Shown one piece after another: positions 46,157-55,015 of a stretch of DNA of 64,000 nucleotides. Under the pieces are notes generated by a model. The model saw only the letters and a program-made list of their open reading frames with translations. It was not told where the DNA came from and did not search any database. The number at the start of each line of letters is the position of its first letter. Position 1 is the stretch's first letter. The translations under genes were made by a program, and so were the position numbers. Source of the stretch: Leucosporidium creatinivorum (lineage: Eukaryota > Basidiomycota > Microbotryomycetes > Leucosporidiales > Leucosporidiaceae); NCBI GenBank assembly GCA_001600635.1, contig BCKL01000007.1, positions 148,303 to 212,302 on the forward strand, read 5' to 3'.

Positions 46157-47804
46157 TTACACCTCCTTACATTTGCTCAACAGCTCCCGCTCCCACTCCC
46201 TCAGCCCCTCGGCATCCTTATCCTCCTCCATCGCCGATCCATCTCCTCCTCCACCCTCAGCCGCCTTCTTCGCCTCATCCATTTTCTTGATAGCCGCCTC
46301 GAGAGTGCTCCACTCGATGCAACCGCCGGGGAAGGTGTCGAGGGCGAGGGGCGCCGAACTGGCCTCGGCGGCCGGGACCTCGCTCTCGACCGGTGCGGAT
46401 GCAGCAGCGTCGGTCGAAGCAAGGAGAGCTGGCGGCTCGAGTGTGAACTCTCCTTGACGGGTGCGGGTGAGCTTGACGACGTGGGCCGAGGAGCCGAGGG
46501 CGGTCGCGATGTCGTGGATGATGGAGCGGACGTAAGTGCCCGATGAGACGGTGAGGGAGATTTCGAAGATCGGTGGGCGGGGTGCGGCTGCGTGGTGCGG
46601 TCGTAGAGAGAGGGTAAGGATCGAGATGGGAGGCGCAATGAACCGCGAGAGGCAGGAGGCGAGGATGAAGGTCAGCGGGGGTCGCAAGGAAAACGAGGAA
46701 AGTATGAGCTCACATGCAGGGACCTCCTCTGGCTTCTCGGCCGCTACAGGAGCAGCCTCAGGCTCGACCGCCGGCGCCGGAGCAGCCTCTTCGCCCTCGG
46801 CGCTCGCTGCCGGCGCCTCTCCCTCCTCCCCCTTGGGCACAACCGTTCCACCCTCCTTGACCATCTTCTCCAAGCTCTCCAACTCCTTCTTGGCCTTGTC
46901 ATCGAGCTCCTCCTTGGGGTACTCGTAGCTGTGGGCATCGCCCTCGGTCCATTGAAGCAGCTCGAGCGAGTGCACTGTCACTTTACGAGCGGGGATCGGT
47001 CGAGGAAGAGGGGTGCCGGAGCGAGCGTATTCGTAGAGAGGCTTGCCGTCCATCTTGAGGGCGGAGAAGCTGCGAGAGGCAAAGGCGAGATTAGCGAACG
47101 CCGAGAGGGAGCTCAGCTTCGCGCGAAACGTACATGGGAGGGGTCTGCTCAATCTCGCCGCGGAACTGTTCGAGTACAGCCTTGATCTTGTCGGGCGTGA
47201 CATGGTCGAAAGGCGTCAGGCGTACACGCTTGCCGTCCGAGTCGAGGGAATCGGTCGCGCAGCCGAGCAGTCCGATGGCGCGGTACTCCTTGGTGCAGTC
47301 GAGGAACTTGGAGAGCTGCTTGGTAGCGTTGTTGGTGCCGACCACTGATGTACGAGGGAGTCAGCTTACAGTCAGCGAGCTTCGCAAGGAGGGGCGCTTG
47401 CAGGAAAGCTGAGCTCACCTAGAACACCGTCTGCCAGCGGGTCGAGGGTTCCTCCCTGACCCATCTTGACCCTCTCCTCCTTCCACTTGCGCCGCCTGTT
47501 GGGCTTGCCTCCCTTACTGCCGCCAACGTTGGCCGCGAGCTGCTGAGGATCCTTCTGAAAGAGAGGCGACGAGCCGAAGAGCGGTTGCAGCTTGTTGAGA
47601 AGCTGTGGGAGAGTATCCAGTATGAGCTGTGTCTTACTGATACGGTGGATAGACTGCAGAGCTCACCTGCATCGAGACGACGCCCGTCGGCTTGTTGATC
47701 GCGAACAGGCAGGAGAGCGGGGTGGAGCGAGCTTTCGGCTGCGTGGTAGAGCAGGGAGGTTAGCTAAAGCTATCTGAGATCTCTACAAGGCTGCAGCTCA
47801 CCAT
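46157..47804 (-). CDS. PUS4: tRNA pseudouridine-55 synthase (TruB family)
   Basis: Converts U55 of the tRNA T-loop to pseudouridine. The N-terminus LFAINKPTGVVSMQ and GGTLDPLADGVLVV contain the TruB motifs; the Asp of TLDPLA is the catalytic residue. CTKEYRAIGLLG, QTPPMFSALKMDG and GTYVRSIIHDIATAL follow in the family order. An Ala/Pro/Glu-rich insert (about 46730-46830) interrupts the domain before the last conserved part. The ATG at 47802-47804 stands alone before a phase-0 intron; the next exon begins PKARSTPL at 47738. Both introns around the first exons have standard sites. It ends at the TAA at 46157-46159. Location may be nuclear and mitochondrial, as for yeast Pus4. Confidence 0.88.
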
Positions 47805-48007
47805 CTTGAGCAGTCTGACTCTCTCTGCTGCGAAAGTCTAGGAGCTCAACCTGTCGGATTTCGTCCGCCTCGTCTCTTTCCCTCGTTCACCTCGCTTCGT
47901 TTCCCGCCGAGTCGTTTCGCCTGCTTTGTCAAGCAGCTGTATCCCTGTATATACACCTCTTCAACAGAGGATCATCGTCTCTGCTGTCCAACAGGCTTAG
48001 TCCGAGG

Positions 48008-50579
48008 ATGGCGAGCAACAAAATGCGCTCTCCGCCGGCGTACGATCTCATCCATCGCTTCTTTACGACTTTACCGCAGGCTCCACGAATCTGTACCCTA
48101 CCAAAAGCTACTCTGGCAAGAGTACCAACGATGCTCGGCGCCCGTCTGAGCACGGCAGCAGCAGGGAGGCCGGCGTCATCGTGGGGAGGCATAGGTGGCG
48201 GAGCGTCTAGGGAGCGATTAGGGCTGTACGGCAGCAGCAAGCCGCCACCTTGGACCCGAGCATACAGCACGCCCCCTACCCCGCCGCCTAACTCGCCTCC
48301 TCCCGCCAGCGCCGCCTCATCTCCTTCCTCGGTCGAAGCCGCCGATCCCCATCTCGGCGTCCCCGCTCTGCGGCCGAACAAGGCTCTCACCCCTCGCAAT
48401 CCACATCCAACCTACCTCGCATCCCTCCCTCGCTCCCTCCGCCGTCTCGCCGCCGCTCTCCCAGCCCCCGCCGGTCGACCACCCTCCCGCGACCAACTTC
48501 TCGCCCTCACCACCTCCTTCTTCGAGCGCCTGCGGATCCGCTTCAAGTGGGCGACNATTCGCTCCTACCGTCGCTTCCGCGCCGACGACTACTCGGCCTT
48601 CTTCTCTTTCGGCATCCTGGGCACGCTCGGCTGGTTCCTCCTCTCCACCACCTCCTTCTTCGCCTTCGCCTTCTTCCTCGTCAACTCGCTCTCCTCGCAA
48701 GAATGGCTCGCCAAGAAGCTCGGAGACTACATGACGGCGCATACGGGCGTCACCGTGGTCTTTGAGAACGCCATCGTGCCGAAATGGGGTCTCGCGGGAG
48801 GGGGCAGCAAGATCGTCTTCAAGAATGTCTACATCTCGCGAGGACCGGCCAAGGCCGAGCTGGGAGTCCTTCCTGCCAACCTGGGCGAGGAGAGGGAGGA
48901 GACGGATGAGGAGCGAGAATGGAGGGAGGCGCTGGCCAAGTGGACTCATTTCCATCTCAGCATCGACACGGTCGAGGTTAGCTTGAGCTTGAGGAGGTGG
49001 TTGGATGGCAAGGGATTGGTCAAGGATGCGTCGGTGACGGGAGTGCGCGGCGTAGTCGGTGAGCCCCTCCTCCGCTGATTGAAGCCAAGACCGAGATGCT
49101 GATCCTCGCTGTTCGCAGAACGCTCGCACATCACATACGACCCCGACGCACCTCGAGACCGCTTCGCCTACCGCCATCATGCTCAGCCAGGCGATTTCTA
49201 CCTCGAGAACCTCCAGATCGAGGACTTCCTCGTTACCATCTACCAGCCCGACCACTTCCGTCCCGTTCGTCTCGTCGCTTACTCGCCCTGCTAGCCGTCA
49301 GCTGACCCTCTTTCGTCACCACAGTACACCTTCTCCATCTTCAACGCCGACATCCGCCGTCTGCGCAAGCAGTGGCTCTTCTACGACCTCATGTCGGCCG
49401 ACTCGATCACAGGCCAGGTCGACAACTGCCTCTTCAGCCTGCACAAGCCTCAGAGCATCGGTCGCACAAGCGAGGAGGATCTGAAAGATGTTCGCTGGGC
49501 TCGCATGGTGGGTCTTGGCTCTCCGCTTGCGCTATTCGGCGAGGCCATCTGCTGACCGACTTTTCACACCAACAGTCACGCTTCCGTATCGACGGCGTCC
49601 CCGTCGACCATATGCAGTCGGCGCACGATACGGGTGTCATGTCCTGGGTGACCTCGGGTCGCTGCGACCTCGTCGCCGACATCCGCTTCCCTCGCGACGA
49701 ATCCGACATTGACCTCTCCTCCATCGTCGCCGATATCGTCGATCAAGTCGGCAATCATCTTGGGCATCAAGCTAAGCTCGGCGGAGTGAAGGAGGAAGCA
49801 GAGGAAGCCGAGTTTGCGAGGAAGGGCGCTAGGATTCCGGGGAGACAGAGCTTGACGAAGAGTGCCTTGGAGGCGCCTAAAGGCTGGAAGGTGCTGGATG
49901 AGGTGGAGGAGCAGGTGGAGAGGGAGAGGGCGGCGAGGGCGGCTAGTTATCCGCTGTCGGCGAAGGAGGGGGAGGGGGAGGAGGCGCATGAGGCGGATGG
50001 GGATCGCGAGAAGGAGATTGAGGATCGCAGGGTGTCGATTGATCTGGATATCAGGTTCAAGGATCTAAAGGCTTCTGTGCCGGTGAGTGGTCTCCTTCTC
50101 GCCGAGCCGAGCCAGCCGAGCTGACCCTCTTCGCACCCTCCAGTTCTTCACCTCCGACCTCTCCTACGTCAACAACGCGCTCATTCGCCCCATCGTCGCA
50201 TTCATCAACTCGAACCGCACCCTCATTCCCATCCATTGCCACATTGATCTCGCACTGAGCGAGTTCAACGGCTCATGGACGACCTACGACGTTGGGTTGC
50301 TCGACAGGATGTCGGAGCAGGTGAGTCGTTGCGATTTCGCCTATGTGACTCGAAGCTGACTCACTCGCCCCTCGTACAGACATACGCCGCCTTGGCTCAT
50401 CACGTTCAGGTGAGCCTTCTGTCCTCGCCATCTCCTCCCCGAGCCATAGCTGACCTCCTCCTGCTGCTGTACAGAACGCCAACCACCAACGACTACAGGC
50501 AGTGAGCTTATGGACCCTGCAGATGACTGCCTCGGGCGTCCTCTCTGCTTTCAAGAACAACCTCGGCGCTCCCTTCTAG
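48008..50579 (+). CDS. MDM31: Mitochondrial inner-membrane protein Mdm31/Mdm32 family
   Basis: Needed in yeast for mitochondrial shape and lipid homeostasis. The N-terminal 170 residues are basic and Ser/Pro-rich, fitting a mitochondrial presequence, and include RAYSTPPTPPP. A membrane segment (FGILGTLGWFLLSTTSFFAF) follows. The family core includes GVTVVFENAIVPKW, FKNVYISRG, WTHFHLSIDTVEVSLSLRRW, HITYDPDAPRDRFAYRHHA and GDFYLENLQIEDFLVTIYQP. Exons continue to SAFKNNLGAPF and the TAG at 50577-50579. One ambiguous base (n at 48556) falls inside codon 183 but does not disturb the frame. Mdm31 rather than Mdm32 is a guess. Confidence 0.88.
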
Positions 50580-51071
50580 TAGATTGAGCACTCGAAATCA
50601 CCCCTTTACCATCGCTTTCGAGGTCTGATGCGAAGGTATCTTTAGATTCCGCCTCGACGCCTACTGCACTACAGCGACGTCCGTGAGGCCAACCGGGTGC
50701 AGGAGATAAGCTTCTCCCTCGCCAATCAGACGCCGAGAAGTCCAGCCGCTTGGACCCCCTCTGCGAAAGCTGGTTGTAGGACGACAGAATCGCATGACAG
50801 CTGCCGAAACGGCTCGGAAATCTCTGTTTGAAGCGCGGAAAGTGGTTACAGGGAACTTCGAGAGCAAAGGGTAAATCGTGCTCCGCCCTCGGCGCAAGCG
50901 GAACTTGGCCACGAAACGCTCGCGACAGGCTTGCGCTCCTCCACAAACCCTCGCCTGCTCCCCGCTTCTCACTCGCTTCGCCCGCCTATACCCCTCCTTA
51001 TCTACCTACAAGTGCGTATATAGCTACAGCCCTAATACAGTGGCTGATTCGCTTCTCGCCGCTTCAGAATC
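50580..51071 (+). promoter_or_regulatory. Upstream region of the cytochrome b5 gene
   Basis: About 490 bp between MDM31 and the cytochrome b5 start, both on the plus strand. A TATATAGC element lies near 51016, about 55 bp before the ATG, a plausible TATA-like site. Nothing else was recognised. Confidence 0.35.
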
Positions 51072-51908
51072 ATGTCTGAGGTCAAGACTTACACTTGGGA
51101 CGAGCTCAAGGCGCCCTCGGCTGCCGACAAGAAGGGAATCCTGATGCTCATCAACGGCAAGGTCTACGCCATCGCCAAGTTCCTCGACGAGGTCAGCTAC
51201 AGCTTCTCTCAAGAGCGTTGGGTCAAAGAGCTGATCGCGTTTCGTTGTCTCCTTCCAACAGCACCCTGGAGGAGACGAGGTTTTGCTCGGTGAGGCTGGA
51301 AGGGATGCTACCGAGGCTTTCGAGGATGTAGGACATTCGGATGAGGCTCGCGCGCTGTTGGATCAGTACTTTGTCGGCAATGGCCCTGAGGTGAGTTCGC
51401 CGCTTCTCGCTTTCAGTCGTGTGAGGGGGGGAAGAGGTAGCTGTGCAGGTCGGACCATCCACGACCATACGCTGCTACAATGCATGCTTGCTCTAGTGCA
51501 GCGGAAGAGCTCGTCTTTCGCGGCAGCTGGGAAGCGCGCTGTCGCCTCGTCGCGGGTTGAGCTCTGTGTCGCCTCAGCTCTGTATGGACGACGAGAGCAT
51601 ATCGCTGACTTTGCTACACCTCTATCGCCTACAGGGAGCTCCCAAGGCCGAGCCCAAGAGGCAGCGCGGAGCTGGAGTCGAGCACGGTCAATCGCAGTGC
51701 GTTGTTCTCTCGATCTTGTTCGGCACGCGACTTGTAGTCTGACCAGCTCGCATCACAGATCCTACACCTACCTCTACCCTCTCGCCGGTCTCATCGCCTA
51801 CATCGCCTGGAAGTGAGCTGCCCTTGCCACTTGCTCACGTCGTCGGCGCTCTCGCTGATCGCCTCCCACTTTCGCAGGTACTACTCCGAGTCGACCGCCT
51901 CGGCTTAG
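51072..51908 (+). CDS. CYB5: Cytochrome b5, tail-anchored
   Basis: An ER electron carrier for lipid desaturases and other oxygenases. The start [20 protein letters not shown] and [14 protein letters not shown] lead into [20 protein letters not shown], whose first His is one haem ligand; [10 protein letters not shown] carries the second. A linker ([13 protein letters not shown]) and a membrane tail ([17 protein letters not shown]) follow, so it is a tail-anchored protein. Exons are joined by standard introns. The one between the haem domain and the linker (about 51391-51636) is long at roughly 245 nt. The stop is TAG at 51906-51908. Confidence 0.92.
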
Positions 51909-52279
51909 AAGGACCACCTATCTTGTACTTACTACCACATTACACCACCACCGTTATTTCTCTCTACTGGGGTCCTCAGCAACTCGCCGTCGTTACTTTC
52001 ATCTCCCTTCGTCCCTAGCGCAAGGTCAACCAGCGAGTTGCAAAGGGCTCAACACGAGGAGCGATCTTCTCTTACAGTCTCTCGTCTGCTCCTGGGTTCC
52101 CTTGCTCAACAACACCGCAGCGCAAGCAAGGTCGGCGAGCCTTCTCGGCGAACCCCCGCCCGAGCCGCCAGTCGACCATGTCCCGTCGAGGGCAGAGCTC
52201 TTGAGGAGGGCTTGTGCAGACAAGTAAGCGGTACAGAACTGCGGCCGAACATGAGCCCTGTTGAGACAAACGGGCGAGA

Positions 52280-52730
52280 AACCCCGGCCGAAAAGAGACT
52301 TCGCCGAGCACTCGCTCTCTTCCTCTGCTGTGCACCCGAGTCGAAAAGATCGCAAATGTCCAAGAGATGAAACGACAGTAAGGGGTAGGGGTCGGTGGGG
52401 GTATTATCGAGAAAAATGCAGCAGAACTCCTCCACTCAGGCGCTCCTCGTCTCAGTAGCCTTCCTCCCTCCCTCGTCACAGCGCCAGAGCAGCAACTCCC
52501 GCCGCTCCGACGAGCAATCCCACTGCGACGCTCAGATCCCACCTCTTGGATCCAGCGCTCGTATCTCCCGCTGTTGTAGAGATGAGCGAGGCGGAGACGA
52601 GGTAGGTCGGGAAGGGGTAAACGAAGTGCGACGACTTGGGCGCCGAGCTCTCCATTTTGCTGCCAACGGTAATCCGCTGAATGTTGAAGGGAGTACCATT
52701 GGTGAATTGGAGCTGCCGAGTGAGATCGCA
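52280..52730 (-). pseudogene. Broken copy of the glyoxal oxidase 3' end (copy A)
   Basis: The minus strand encodes TSAGSKRWDLSVAVGLLVGA and the same ending as the intact oxidase at 54764, with closely matching DNA in the last 30 codons and in the 3' flank out to about 52290. Further upstream it diverges: FTNGTPFNIQRITVG aligns with VVNGIPSEGQWVTVG of the oxidase, and GELGAQVV then appears in another frame, so the copy is frameshifted. The Ser/Gly stalk of the intact gene is missing. The catalytic part is absent. The copy is in direct orientation to the intact gene. Confidence 0.7.
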
Positions 52731-52836
52731 TATCGTACTACAGCTTTTGGCCATTCGCCAGAACCCATAGCCGACTCCTCGGACTTGGCCATGAGGCTCG
52801 AGCTCCCTCCTTCTCTCTCTCTCCGTCGCTTCGACC

Positions 52837-54073
52837 ATGTCGTCCTCGAGAACACCGTCACGTCTAAGAGAGGAAGTGCGCAGGGACGAATTTCCGGAGA
52901 TGGATCGACTCTTGCGGCAGGAGCGGCGAGCGAGGGGCCTGCAGCGGATCCAACGCCACGGCGGCGACATCAAGGTGGACGTGCATGAGAAATGGAGGAA
53001 GGAGGCGGTCAGTGGTGACGCAAAACATCAGGTGAGTACCATTATTCTTCTGCTCAAGACGAGAGCTGACTGTTTGTCGTCCTGCAGCAAGATGAACGTA
53101 CGTCTCTCGGCCTTCTCGGCTTCAGGCCTTCCGCCCCTCCTTAACTGGATTTCTGTGACTCTGAACAGGCCAAGTTCTCATCGAGCTCATCAAGAAGCAA
53201 GCCGTGGACGAAACCGAGGTCGAGAAAGAGATCAAGGCCGCTATTGATCAGGACAGCGGGCAAAACGACCTTCGGAAAGGCAACAACGAGCTGATCAGGC
53301 TGTGGAACCGCCTGTTAACGGAGAACATCAAGCGGGAGAAGAAGGCTAAGAAGCAGCGAGAGGCGGAAAGCCGCAAGAGGGAGAAGGTGGAGGTGTGCTC
53401 GCGAGTTTATTGAACCTCGGCGATGAATGTCAAGGCTGACTCCCTGTCCCTCATTTGCAGGCCGACGCAGCAGAGGTAGCTCGCCTCAAGGCCAAGCTTC
53501 CGATTGTGCTCGAACAGGTGCACGATATCATGTTCACACGAGCTGATCTACCCTACGCTGGTCGAGCGGCGGAGGTCATGGCCACCTGCAAGCGTTTCAC
53601 CGAGGATCCGTCATCCATGGACCAAATGAGCAAGAGCCAACTGGAGAGTATGATCTCTCAGCTCGAAGCCGACTGCACGGTAAGTTGTCGGGTGGGCGAT
53701 GAGAAGGAGGAAACTGGGCTAACCTTCAGCGCCGAGCACAGCTTTACGGACGGAGATCAGCGGTCGAAGGTCGGGTGGTGAGTCGCATCTTCAGGCTATT
53801 CGATTAGATTGACTGCCACCTGACCTTCACCCGCACCTACAGAAAGCGCTGAGCAAGCTGAAGAAGAAGCAAGCTGCTGCTCGGGCGAAGCAGTCAAAGT
53901 CTGGCGGCCTCTCCAACAAGACGTGCACCGTCATGAGCTTGTCGAAGGACGGCGCGCATCTTCCGAGTCTTACGACTAGGCAGGAAAAGCGATACGACTT
54001 GCCGGAGGAAGATCTCCGAGCTCGCTGGAGTGGAGTGAGCGCCGAGCGGGATCGCCGAAGTCGGGAGATTTGA
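52837..54073 (+). CDS. Unknown charged coiled-coil protein (X1)
   Basis: No family was recognised. Exons 52837-53031, 53088-53097, 53169-53392, 53461-53679, 53742-53777 and 53843-54073 join in frame to 304 residues. The second exon is only 10 nt. The N-terminal half is Arg/Lys/Glu-rich and likely helical (LIELIKKQAVDETEVEKEIK; NIKREKKAKKQREAESRKRE). The conserved C-terminal half (VLEQVHD, DLPYAGRAAEV, SKSQLESMISQLEADC, then MSLSKDGAHLPSLTTRQEKR and LRARWSG) is shared with X2 at 58168-58733, so this half is a real domain. It sits in the left arm of the inverted repeat around the oxidase gene. The acceptor of the fifth exon may be 12 nt earlier without changing frame. Confidence 0.6.
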
Positions 54074-54092
54074 TTGAGCAGGCGGAGAACTT

Positions 54093-54575
54093 GCAGCTGG
54101 GTAGCGCGTAGCCTGGAGTGGACGGTACAGATATTCTGAGTATTCTTCGAGCTGTATCTCGTCTTCTTGGCCTCCGATCTGTGCTCTCCTCGGCGCCGAG
54201 CTCCCTTGTTCGCAATCGCCGAACTTGCTCGCCTGCAAAAGTGGGTTGTAAGGGTGCAAAAAAGCGCGCGATAACTCTGGAGCGCTTCCAGAATGTCAAG
54301 GACATAAAGCTGTACAGACGCGAGCTGGATCCATTGCAGAACGCCGTGTTCTCGCACCGCCCTTCGAGGGCCCACCAGGAGCCAAGTTCTCCTCACGCGC
54401 CCAAGTCGTCCTCGCTCTCCTTCAAACAACATTCGTCGCTCGTCGTCTCTCGCCTCCAACTCTCGCTCGCTCGCCAATCTACAAGACAAGGACTTTTTGA
54501 CTCATCCCCTACACCTTCCCGCCGCTCTCCCACTCGACTACAGCGCTATGGCGCGCGCACATGCCCCGACCGCTC
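54093..54575 (+). repeat. Left inverted arm: second copy of the oxidase 5' flank and start
   Basis: This is an inverted copy of 57650-58140. It reproduces the upstream region of the glyoxal oxidase gene and its first 11 codons (ATG at 54548, encoding MARAHAPTARR), then stops abruptly at about 54575, where the 3' flank of the intact gene begins. Identity is high near the start codon and lower outward. As it stands the copied start leads nowhere, but a promoter copy may still be active and would drive transcription antisense to the intact oxidase. Confidence 0.75.
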
Positions 54576-55015
54576 GCCGTGACTTCGCCGAGCACTCGCT
54601 CTCGCTTTCCTGCCTGCGACCGAGGCTCAGGTTGAGAATCGCAAATGTCCAAGAGATGAAATGACAGTAAGGGGTAGGGGTCGGTGGGGTATTATCGAGG
54701 GATATGCAGCAGAAACTCCTCCCTCAGGCGCTCCTCGTCTCAGCAGCCTTCCTCCCTCCCTCCTCACAGCGCCAGAGCAGCAACTCCCGCCGCTCCGACG
54801 AGCAATCCCACTGCGACGCTCAGATCCCACCTCTTGGACCCAGCGCTCGTTCCTCCCGTCGACGAAGAGCCGGAGGAGGACGAGCCCTTCTTGGTCGCCG
54901 AGGCAGCGGGGGCGCCCGAGGTGCCAGACTGGGTCTGCGTGAGCTGGCCGTTTCCAGAGTTCCAGGATCCACCGTCGCCGCCAGTAGAGGCAGGGAGAGC
55001 TTGAGCAGCGCTTTT
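54576..55015 (-). repeat. 3' end of the intact oxidase gene shared with two other copies
   Basis: The 3' flank and last exon of the intact oxidase gene. It matches 52280-52570 in the same orientation and 58880-59290 in inverted orientation. Shared flank words include AAATGTCCAAGAGATG and GGGGTAGGGGTCGGTGGGG. The match with the inverted copy covers the whole last exon and looks about 95 percent identical by eye. Confidence 0.75.

Noticed and set aside
52476-52973. 165-codon minus-strand frame through copy A as a single gene
   Set aside because: The first half is antisense to the start of gene X1; only the end matches the oxidase, and the frame changes within that match.
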